NCBI GenBank assembly: GCA_012511915.1
Contig: JAAZFB010000516.1
Location: 1-12,455, forward strand
Direction of reading: 5' to 3'
Source: Clostridiaceae bacterium
GTDB taxonomy: Bacteria; Bacillota; Clostridia; Monoglobales; Firm-18
Length of the DNA stretch: 12,455 bases
The notes below the pieces were generated by a model, which saw only the letters and a program-made list of their open reading frames with translations, was not told the origin of the DNA and ran no database searches. The position numbers and the translations under genes are program-made. Of the stretch, positions 6,490 through 12,455 are shown piece by piece. Every line of letters begins with the position of its first letter. Positions within the stretch are counted from its first letter, which is position 1.

Positions 6490-7371
6490 TCACCGCCCAA
6501 TTCGTTTTTTTAGTATCTCAAGTTCTTTTGCATCAAAATCTATATCTTCTCGTTGCTTAAAATTGCTCGGTTTCGTGTCTTTGACCTCTTTGGTAGCTTT
6601 GCACGAGGTATCAATGCCTTTTTCCGCCCAGCTTTTTAAAATGCCGTTTATGTATTTTATGCTTAACTTTCCGGTTCTTTCAATGTTAATATCGAAGGCA
6701 GCTAATAATAACTCATTTGATGGTTTAAGTTCATTTTGCCATTGTTGTGTTATTGTGCGCTCACTCGGTGTTAAACTCCTGTCGACAATCCCGAACATTT
6801 TTTTAATGTTGTATTCATATGTATTTCTTTCATCAAGCATCGCAAGGTGCTTTTCAGCCTTGCGCACTGTATCAATACCCTTGTCCATCCAATCGGCTGC
6901 TACTTTTTCGATATAACTCATAGAAGCTTTATTGTTCTTTTTCGCATAGTTTACTATAAGCATGATAACTTGATGGTTAAGACCTAAATAATCATAAATC
7001 CAAAATAGCGTCAGCATATCTGCACTTGAAAGGATTTTCCCAAGTGTGGATTGCGTCTCTTCAAACAGCCAACTGAGTTTTTTATCGTTCTGCACCCTTT
7101 CGGCAATCTCACCCGGGGTATAAACACTTTTATGTAATGATTTTATAACCGTTTTGCCGCCCAAATTAAACCCAAGGGTCGACCAATAATTCATTGCATC
7201 ACAAACATCACTTTCTTTGATCCCAAGCGATGCAGCAATTTTTGAATTGGATGGGGGTTTTTTCCCTTGTGAAACGTATCTATAGGTATATAAATACACA
7301 ACAATATACGCCGGATCTGCCTTGGGCAAATACTCGTCTAAAAATTTAATTGGTATGGATAGGTTATCCAA
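6490..7371 (-). CDS. DnaD-domain replication protein
   Basis: This encodes a 293-residue protein with an N-terminal winged-helix-like part (residues 1-100) and two DnaD/DnaB_2 repeats. Each repeat carries the family signature YI, W and GIDT: YIEKVAADWMDKGIDT (153-168) and YINGILKSWAEKGIDT (240-255). DnaD proteins help recruit the helicase loader and helicase during primosome assembly. The gene sits just before the loader gene, with the TTG-start alternative of that gene overlapping its end. It starts with TTG 7371. The upstream GTGGTG is a weak ribosome binding site, and no in-frame ATG precedes residue 60, so the start is the least certain part. Only 15 bases separate it from ilvB, so it is probably cotranscribed. 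It ends in TGA. Confidence 0.88.
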   Translation of the reverse strand: MDNLSIPIKFLDEYLPKADPAYIVVYLYTYRYVSQGKKPPSNSKIAASLGIKESDVCDAMNYWSTLGFNLGGKTVIKSLHKSVYTPGEIAERVQNDKKLSWLFEETQSTLGKILSSADMLTLFWIYDYLGLNHQVIMLIVNYAKKNNKASMSYIEKVAADWMDKGIDTVRKAEKHLAMLDERNTYEYNIKKMFGIVDRSLTPSERTITQQWQNELKPSNELLLAAFDINIERTGKLSIKYINGILKSWAEKGIDTSCKATKEVKDTKPSNFKQREDIDFDAKELEILKKRIGR

Positions 7372-7386
7372 TTGTAAATAACACCA

Positions 7387-9045
7387 CTATTCCAAAATTA
7401 ATTCATCAATCGGCTTGCCTGCCGGAACCATTGGTAACACACGCTCGTCTATATCTATCACAGCATTAATAATAACGGGTTCATTCAAAGAAAGTGCTAT
7501 AGAAAAAGCTTCGGCAAACTGTTCGTTATTTTCCGCCTTAAAAGAACGAATGCCATACGCATCAGCAAGCAAATTAAAGTCCGGCCCCCTATCAAGAGTT
7601 GTTTGGGAATACCTCTGTCCATAGAAAAGGTTTTGCCATTGCCTTACCATACCCAAAGTTCCGTTATTAAACAACACTATTATTACGGGTAAATTATAAT
7701 GCTTCATCGTTGACAATTCGTTGCAATTCATTCTGAAGCTCCCGTCCCCCGCAATGTGGATTACACGCTTGTTAGGCATACCAATGCATGCCCCCATGCT
7801 TGCACCTGTGCCATAACCCATTGTGCCAAATCCGCCGGACGAAATAAATGTACGGGGTTCGGAAAAGTCATAATACTGAGCCGCCCAAATTTGATGCTGT
7901 CCTACCTCTGTAGTAATAATAGTATCTTTAGGGACAGATTTGCCAATCGTTTTTAAAATACTGTACGGTGAAAATTCTCCGATATGAGAATTGCCTATTT
8001 GATATTTATTTTTTAGAGATAGTATATAGTCAAGCCATTGTCTGTTGTTTTTTTGCTCCATTTGATTTATAATAGGCGCCAGCGTTTCTTTTATATCGGC
8101 AATAACGCTGTGGTATGTTTTGATGTTTTTATCAATTTCAGCTGCATCAATATCAATATGCAATATTTTTGCATTAGATGCAAAAGTTTTAGAATCGCTT
8201 ACAACACGATCGGAAAAACGGCAACCAATTGCAATAAGTAAATCGCATTCTGACGATGCGGTATTTGAAGCTTTTGTACCATGCATTCCCAACATTCCGG
8301 TATAAAGACGGTTAGCAGCAGGGAATGCGCCTGTTCCCATCAGTGAACAGCTTACAGGTGCAGACAGCTTCTCTGCGAATTCTGCAAGCAAATCACAGGA
8401 ACCTGAATTTATTACACCACCTCCGGCGAAAATAAACGGTTTTTTGCTCTCGGCAATCAGACGGCATGCTGTCTGAATTTCCTCCTCCTTCGGCTTATAT
8501 CTCTCTATTTCAAACGGCTTTTGGCTTTGGTAATCGTACAGCTGTGCAGAGATATCTTTGGGAATATCAATCAGCACAGGCCCGGGGCGCCCCTCCCTTG
8601 CTATTTGAAACGCCTTGTGAATCGTATGAGCAAGGGTTGCAATATCCTTTGCAATATAATTATGTTTCGTAATGGGCGCAGTAATCCCTGCGATATCCGC
8701 CTCTTGAAAACTGTCTTTGCCCAACAGTGATGTAGGTACATTTCCGGTTATTGCGACAATCGGTACTGAGTCCATATATGCCGTTGCTATACCTGTTACA
8801 AGATTTGTGGCCCCCGGACCGGACGTTGCAATGCAAACGCCGACTTTACCCGTTGCACGCGCATATCCGTCCGCTGCATGCGCCGCACCCTGTTCGTGTG
8901 TTGTTAATATGTGGTTTATTTTATCGTGATATTTATAAAGAGCATCATAGATATTCAAAACAGTGCCACCGGGATATCCGAATATGGTTTTAACCCCTTC
9001 TTCAATCAAACAATTAATCAATATTTCCGAACCGTTAATTTTCAT
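7387..9045 (-). CDS. ilvB: Acetolactate synthase, large (catalytic) subunit
   Basis: This encodes a 552-residue thiamine-diphosphate enzyme. It condenses two pyruvates to acetolactate, or pyruvate with 2-oxobutyrate, the first common step of valine, leucine and isoleucine synthesis. Visible features are FGYPGGTVLNIYDAL (22-36), the catalytic Glu E51 in THEQGAAHAADGYARATGK, and TSGPGATNLVTGI. An AHAS-type RFSDR follows (276-280), as does the cofactor motif GDG (433-435)...NN (460-461). MVRQWQ has the Trp (W470) typical of biosynthetic AHAS rather than catabolic AlsS. I chose ATG 9045, with GGAAAGG upstream, over a longer frame to 9114 whose extra 23 residues are not family-like. No regulatory subunit (ilvN) or other ilv/leu gene is adjacent, and no T-box or leader peptide is evident upstream. 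It ends in TAG. Confidence 0.94.
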   Translation of the reverse strand: MKINGSEILINCLIEEGVKTIFGYPGGTVLNIYDALYKYHDKINHILTTHEQGAAHAADGYARATGKVGVCIATSGPGATNLVTGIATAYMDSVPIVAITGNVPTSLLGKDSFQEADIAGITAPITKHNYIAKDIATLAHTIHKAFQIAREGRPGPVLIDIPKDISAQLYDYQSQKPFEIERYKPKEEEIQTACRLIAESKKPFIFAGGGVINSGSCDLLAEFAEKLSAPVSCSLMGTGAFPAANRLYTGMLGMHGTKASNTASSECDLLIAIGCRFSDRVVSDSKTFASNAKILHIDIDAAEIDKNIKTYHSVIADIKETLAPIINQMEQKNNRQWLDYILSLKNKYQIGNSHIGEFSPYSILKTIGKSVPKDTIITTEVGQHQIWAAQYYDFSEPRTFISSGGFGTMGYGTGASMGACIGMPNKRVIHIAGDGSFRMNCNELSTMKHYNLPVIIVLFNNGTLGMVRQWQNLFYGQRYSQTTLDRGPDFNLLADAYGIRSFKAENNEQFAEAFSIALSLNEPVIINAVIDIDERVLPMVPAGKPIDELILE

Positions 9046-9095
9046 ATCAATTATTACCTTTCCGACACACAGAATTTTCAAAACATATTTTATAC

Positions 9096-9124
9096 ATATT
9101 ATCATATTTCTCACATGGTGTAAA
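9096..9124 (-). promoter_or_regulatory. Possible ilvB promoter
   Basis: On the minus strand TTTACA (9124-9119) is followed after 17 bases by TAATAT (9101-9096), about 50 bases before the ilvB ATG. The region is very AT-rich, so chance matches are likely. The remainder of 9046-9231 shows a short GGTGTA/TACACC inverted repeat and a tandem TTAGTA stretch, but no gene. Confidence 0.3.
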
Positions 9125-9231
9125 GATAAAAAAGGCCTTATACACCGAAAAAAATATTTAAAATATTTAGTATTAGTATTAATGTTGATGAAACGGTAAA
9201 AATTAAAGATTCTTTCGGCACAATAGAAAAT

Positions 9232-9269
9232 AATAGGGCTGATGCACTTTAGTGCTTCAGCCCCCTATT
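9232..9269 (-). terminator. Intrinsic terminator after secF
   Basis: AATAGGGCTGATGCACT (9232-9248) pairs with AGTGCTTCAGCCCCCTATT (9251-9269) to form a long, GC-rich stem with small bulges and a tiny loop. On the minus strand it begins 6 bases after the secF TAA and is followed by TATTTTC. It separates the secD-secF transcript from ilvB. A short T-run on the plus side would also allow bidirectional action. Confidence 0.85.
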
Positions 9270-9275
9270 TTACTC

Positions 9276-10214
9276 TTATGCAGTTTTAGCTTTTTCCCTT
9301 CTCTTTTGCCACGAAACCCAAATTGGACCGGTTATACATATTGTCGTAAAGGAGCCGGAAATCGTTCCCAACGCCATTGGAAGTGAAAAGGTTTGAATTG
9401 ACTCGATATTATATATTACCGAGAATATATATACTATTAAAGCGCTGATAAATACTGCCAAGTTTGTGTTGATTGCACGGGTCAAGGATTGATTAATGCT
9501 TTTATCCACAAGCTCTTCAACAGGTGTTTTTGTGCCGAGCAACCTTTTATTTTCCCTTATACGGTCAAAAATTACAATGGTGTCATTAATTGAAAAACCA
9601 AGTATTGTAAGAGTCGCTGCTATAAACGAATCGTTAAGAGGTATCCTACAAATAACGAATGTGAAAATCACTATCATAACGTCATACAGAAGTGCTATAA
9701 GCGCAGTTACGCCTGCTGAAAGTCCCTTGATTTTTCTAACGCTGTACCAAATATAAAGCATTATCAAAACAGCCGCTATTAAAAGCGCCCTTAGGCTGTC
9801 CTTCAAAAACCTTTCGCCTATAAACGGCTTTACAACAGATGAACCGGCTGGAACAAGGTTAGACTCCGGGAAGCCTTCCTTAAGAGCTGTATCAAGGGCA
9901 ATTTGCGCCTCCTCCGAAAGCCCTTCGTTGCCTGATAAGTTAAGCACAACACTTGTAGCCTTCTGGGCACCGGATTCTGTATTCACCGTACTGATTTTTT
10001 CACGAACATCTACATCTCTGCTCAGTGTTTCTGTTACGATGCTATCAACCTTTTCAAGGTCAATGCTGTTTTCATAATTATATTTAATTAATGCACCACC
10101 CTTAAACTGAATATCAAGTTGGACACCATTAACAATAAGGGATATTACACCAATCGCTATTAGACAAAGTGATATGGAATAAGCCTTCCATCTGTTTTTA
10201 TAAAATCTAATCAT
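9276..10214 (-). CDS. secF: Protein-export membrane protein SecF
   Basis: This encodes a 312-residue, full-length SecF, the RND-type partner of SecD that uses the proton motive force to pull proteins through SecYEG. There is one N-terminal helix (12-30), a periplasm-side loop with FKGG (37-40), then a five-helix C-terminal membrane block. Within that block lies GFSINDTIVIFDRIRENKR (206-224), the family signature with the conserved Asp residues. The ATG overlaps the secD stop in ATGA, with AAGGAGGG 7 bases upstream, so translation is coupled. The gene ends in TAA, immediately before a strong terminator. Confidence 0.95.
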   Translation of the reverse strand: MIRFYKNRWKAYSISLCLIAIGVISLIVNGVQLDIQFKGGALIKYNYENSIDLEKVDSIVTETLSRDVDVREKISTVNTESGAQKATSVVLNLSGNEGLSEEAQIALDTALKEGFPESNLVPAGSSVVKPFIGERFLKDSLRALLIAAVLIMLYIWYSVRKIKGLSAGVTALIALLYDVMIVIFTFVICRIPLNDSFIAATLTILGFSINDTIVIFDRIRENKRLLGTKTPVEELVDKSINQSLTRAINTNLAVFISALIVYIFSVIYNIESIQTFSLPMALGTISGSFTTICITGPIWVSWQKRREKAKTA

Positions 10215-11485
10215 TTCGTTTCCCTCCTTGCACCGTAAAGTACAGGCTTTTTAAGAGCATCAAACTGGCTTAGCGACCTTATCATAAGCCTTGAAACAGT
10301 AACACCCGCTAAGAAATTTAGAATAACGCCCGTTAGCAGCGAATATCCGAAGGATATCATTGTTCCCGAGCCAAATTTCATTAATATAATTGCGACAATA
10401 GCAACGGTAATGTTACCGTCAAACACTGCTGAAAAAGCTTTATGAAAGCCTGCATCTATTCCTGCGCCAACGCTCTTTCCGTCGCGTATTTCCTCTTTAA
10501 TTCTTTCGGTACTGATAATATTAGCATCAACACCCAGACCTATTGACAAAATAACAGCGGCAATACCGGGAAGTGTCAAGGTAAATTGCGGAACGGAAAG
10601 TGCAAGGAGCTGACCTATAACCTGCAAGCTCAATGCAAAAATCGCAACAAAGCCCGGTAACCGATAGTATAAAAGCATAAATAAGCACACAAGGATAAAT
10701 GCTAAAATTGCTGCGTTAATCATAACGTCAAGAGCCGACCTGCCCAGTGTGGGGCTAATTGTACTGTTGTTTTCTGACTTAAGTGAAAAGGGCAACGCAC
10801 CGGAGCTAATCTGATCTGAAAGTCTTTTTGCTTCTTCGACTGTAAACTTACCTGTAATAATAGCTTTTCCACCTGCAATGGCCTCGTTTACGCGTGGGGA
10901 GGATATTTCATCCTCGTCCATAAATATAGACATATTTTTACCTACCAGGCTTCGTGTTGCTTGCTCAAATTGGTTTGCGCCCTCATCGTTAAATTCAAGT
11001 GCAATGTGATATGACCGGTCTTCAGGGTTATATTCCGGCTTGCTGCTTACAACAGTATCACCTTTTAACAATACCTCACCTTCCGGGCTTCTAAAAGTCA
11101 ACAAAGCTGTTTGTCCTATTTCTGCAATTGCCTTTTGAGGGTCAAAAGCTATTTCAGTCGATGACCAGGGGAACCTTACTATTATCAAAGCATTATCAAC
11201 ATCTACCGTTATTTCTCTATCCGTAATGTTTTTTAAATCAAGACGTGTTTCAATTATTGCACGAGCCGAATCAAGCTGTGCCTCGGTAGGAACGATATCA
11301 GGGTCTTTTGATTCATATATTGCCTCAATACCGCCTCGGATATCTATACCGTATCTCATTTTATCCATGCCCTTAATCTCGTACTCTTTATCTCCTATGG
11401 CAAATTCAATTCCATTGAAGGCTACATAACCAAGCAATACAATTACTGCAACCAAAACAAAAAATATATACTTATTATTGCGCAA
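10211..11485 (-). CDS. secD: Protein translocase subunit SecD
   Basis: This encodes a 424-residue SecD, partner of SecF in the Sec export machinery. It has an N-terminal helix (6-24), then the SecD signature RYGIDIRGG (44-52) and the large P1 head domain. A membrane block follows with LGVDANIISTERIKEE (317-332) and FDGNIT (355-360). I chose TTG 11485 because GAGGAGG at 11494-11500 lies 8 bases before it. The frame can extend to ATG 11521, but that start has no ribosome binding site and would place the SD inside the coding region. It follows the hypothetical secreted gene by 57 bases and overlaps secF by 4. SecD and SecF are separate here, unlike the fused SecDF of Bacillus. Confidence 0.94.
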   Translation of the reverse strand: MRNNKYIFFVLVAVIVLLGYVAFNGIEFAIGDKEYEIKGMDKMRYGIDIRGGIEAIYESKDPDIVPTEAQLDSARAIIETRLDLKNITDREITVDVDNALIIVRFPWSSTEIAFDPQKAIAEIGQTALLTFRSPEGEVLLKGDTVVSSKPEYNPEDRSYHIALEFNDEGANQFEQATRSLVGKNMSIFMDEDEISSPRVNEAIAGGKAIITGKFTVEEAKRLSDQISSGALPFSLKSENNSTISPTLGRSALDVMINAAILAFILVCLFMLLYYRLPGFVAIFALSLQVIGQLLALSVPQFTLTLPGIAAVILSIGLGVDANIISTERIKEEIRDGKSVGAGIDAGFHKAFSAVFDGNITVAIVAIILMKFGSGTMISFGYSLLTGVILNFLAGVTVSRLMIRSLSQFDALKKPVLYGARRETK

Positions 11486-11493
11486 AAACAATT

Positions 11494-11500
11494 CCTCCTC
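11494..11500 (-). promoter_or_regulatory. Ribosome binding site deciding the secD TTG start
   Basis: GAGGAGG on the minus strand sits 8 bases before TTG 11485. The upstream ATG 11521 lacks any ribosome binding site. Confidence 0.65.
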
Positions 11501-11542
11501 ATAACATCTATTTTGTATCATTTCAAAAGAAAATAAAACATA

Positions 11543-11872
11543 CTACTTTTTGCCGTCTTTTTTATGGACATTAGTTACTATTTGCTGCGAATCAAACAAT
11601 TCTGAATATAAAAAAGTAGCACATCTATTTTCATCCTGTACCACAAATGGTATTTTCTGCTGTTGGGCCGGAATGGTGCATTGTTTATAAAACTCTTTAT
11701 CCGTTATGGGCTCACGCGGCAAGCAAATAAAATAACTTTTGACAAGACTGCTAAAGGATATACCATTATTATTATCATTACAAACCGATATATCAGCCGA
11801 AACCGAAATTAATGTAGAAAAAATAAAAGCAACTATTAATATTATAACTAATAACCTTTTTATGTAAACCAT
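11543..11872 (-). CDS. Hypothetical secreted or membrane-anchored protein
   Basis: This encodes a 109-residue protein that I do not recognise. It has a basic start (MVYIKR), a hydrophobic stretch (7-24) and a likely signal-peptidase site after SVSA (residue 26). That leaves a mature part of about 83 residues with four cysteines (31, 50, 65, 84) and a Lys-rich C-terminus. I chose ATG 11872 because GGAG lies 7 bases upstream. The frame extends to 11914 without a better start. It is the first gene of the secD-secF transcript, behind a good sigma-A promoter. It is not YajC, which has an N-terminal helix followed by a cytoplasmic domain, and not the six-cysteine SCIFF peptide. It ends in TAG. Confidence 0.65.
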   Translation of the reverse strand: MVYIKRLLVIILIVAFIFSTLISVSADISVCNDNNNGISFSSLVKSYFICLPREPITDKEFYKQCTIPAQQQKIPFVVQDENRCATFLYSELFDSQQIVTNVHKKDGKK

Positions 11873-11921
11873 TGAACTGCTCCGTTCTATCAGCAAAAAA
11901 CCATAGTATTTCACAACAGTG

Positions 11922-11950
11922 AGTATTTAGCAAATAGATATATATGTCAA
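11922..11950 (-). promoter_or_regulatory. Sigma-A promoter of the secD-secF operon
   Basis: On the minus strand a perfect TTGACA (11950-11945) is followed after 17 bases by AATACT (11927-11922). Transcription would start near 11915, about 43 bases before ATG 11872. Confidence 0.65.
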
Positions 11951-11996
11951 GATTTTTTTGCCAACACAGACATGTTTTATACTATTTTCCAATTAG

Positions 11997-12051
11997 TATA
12001 ATATCCATACAAATGACCAATTGTTCTAATTCAATGTTTTTTTTATATAAT
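11997..12051 (+). promoter_or_regulatory. Candidate promoter region of spoIID
   Basis: Two TATAAT boxes (11997-12002 and 12046-12051) and a CATACAAA (12006-12013) lie upstream of spoIID. CATACAAA resembles a sigma-E -10 element, which fits the known sigma-E control of spoIID, but I find no matching -35 at the expected 13-15 bp spacing. TTGTTC (12021-12026) precedes the second TATAAT by 19 bp, longer than ideal. The assignment is therefore tentative. Confidence 0.25.
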
Positions 12052-12091
12052 ATTACTAATACTAATCCAAATAAAAAGGCTGGTGTTACAG

Positions 12092-12455
12092 ATGAAACGA
12101 TTATTATTAATCTATGTCGGATGCATTTTAATGGTTTTTGCAGTTCCTGCTATAATAGGGGCAAACGGTTTTTTGGCAGATAATATAAAAAATGAGTTAC
12201 AGCAACAAAGTATTTTACCTGAGGAAATAAGCGTGTTTTTTTCAGAAGAGGGTGTTGTACAACAGGTAAACTTTGAGGAATACGTCAAAGGCGTTGTTGC
12301 CGCTGAAATGCCGGCATCTTTTGAAAAGGAAGCACTTAAAGCACAAGCAGTTGCAGCCAGAACTTATGCATACTACAAAATAAAACAGTTTGAGGACGCC
12401 CCCCCCATAACAATGCACCCACATGCGGACGCACCTATTTGTACCGAACCAACCC
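12092..12455 (+). CDS. spoIID: Stage II sporulation protein D, 5' part (cut by window end)
   Basis: This frame is open from ATG 12092 to the window edge (121 codons). It begins MKRLLLIYVGCILMVF, an N-terminal membrane anchor (about residues 3-24). The SpoIID domain follows: EEYVKGVVAAEMPASFEKEA, whose Glu before Met-Pro is the position of the catalytic Glu, then KAQAVAARTYAYYK, then HPHADAPICTEPT approaching the conserved Cys/His part. SpoIID is a lytic transglycosylase that thins septal peptidoglycan during engulfment, with SpoIIM and SpoIIP. It is divergent from the secreted-protein-secDF operon. GGTG lies 6 bases and AAAAGG 12 bases before the ATG. A run of eight C (12399-12406) lies inside the gene, and the frame remains SpoIID-like across it. 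Confidence 0.9.
   Translation, partial: MKRLLLIYVGCILMVFAVPAIIGANGFLADNIKNELQQQSILPEEISVFFSEEGVVQQVNFEEYVKGVVAAEMPASFEKEALKAQAVAARTYAYYKIKQFEDAPPITMHPHADAPICTEPT

Noticed and set aside
6485..6916. 143-codon plus-strand open frame opposite the dnaD-like gene
   Set aside because: It is antisense to a gene with clear DnaD motifs, and its composition looks like a shadow frame with no recognisable domain.
8038..9199. Several 60-80 codon plus-strand frames opposite ilvB
   Set aside because: They are all antisense to a full-length acetolactate synthase, with no ribosome binding sites or known motifs.
9046..9231. T-box or leucine-type attenuator before ilvB
   Set aside because: I find no T-box GGGTGG-type motif, no leader peptide rich in branched-chain codons, and no terminator hairpin between the likely promoter and ilvB.
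11543..11872. SCIFF (six-cysteine) peptide precursor or YajC next to secD
   Set aside because: It has only four dispersed cysteines and a signal peptide, and its layout does not match YajC.
11944..11974. ATGTC/GACAT inverted repeat as a terminator or operator
   Set aside because: The stem is only 5 bp with a loop of about 20, and its left arm is part of the minus-strand TTGACA promoter element.

Overview
The window looks like part of the chromosome of an endospore-forming, AT-rich Firmicute of the class Clostridia. It carries sporulation genes (yqfC, yqfD, the start of spoIID), AGGAGG-type ribosome binding sites with occasional TTG starts, and the conserved order yqfC-yqfD-phoH-ybeY-dgkA-era-yqzL-recO. 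A more exact placement is not possible from sequence reading alone. Almost all of it is core housekeeping DNA. I see no insertion sequence, prophage, CRISPR array, rRNA or tRNA.

Layout. Bases 1-76 may hold the last codons of an upstream gene. A sigma-A-like promoter with a 12-bp palindrome in its spacer (92-119) precedes yqfC (171-440). A 172-bp gap (441-612) holds a long AT-rich hairpin and a second, GC-richer set of competing inverted repeats. Then comes a tightly packed plus-strand run: yqfD (613-1821), phoH (1793-2782), a ybeY-dgkA fusion (2823-3677, possibly from 2775), era (3674-4567), a small yqzL-like gene (4651-4782) and recO (4751-5485). A minus-strand block converges on recO with 13 bp between the stops: hypothetical secreted protein (11872-11543), secD (11485-10211), secF (10214-9276), a strong terminator (9232-9269), ilvB (9045-7387), a DnaD-domain protein (7371-6490) and a DnaC/DnaI-type helicase loader (6473-5499). 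The 5' part of spoIID (12092 to the window end) diverges from this block.

How the genes work together. PhoH, YbeY and Era serve 16S rRNA maturation and ribosome assembly. DgkA handles lipid phosphorylation at the membrane. RecO, the DnaD protein and the helicase loader serve recombination and replication. SecD and SecF power late stages of Sec export, and the secreted protein shares their promoter. IlvB makes acetolactate or acetohydroxybutyrate for branched-chain amino acids. YqfC, YqfD and SpoIID belong to the mother-cell sporulation programme.

Most notable: two neighbouring, functionally linked genes each carry one in-frame stop with the reading frame otherwise intact. phoH has TAA at 2528-2530, inside its conserved QMKMFLTR block. 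The natural ybeY start at 2775 leads to TAG at 2796-2798, at the position of a commonly conserved Gln. Each stop is soon followed by an in-frame ATG (directly in phoH, 24 nt later in ybeY). Other genes here end in TAA, TAG and TGA, so a global code change is unlikely. Paired nonsense mutations, assembly error, re-initiation or local read-through are the options. I found no clear new system.
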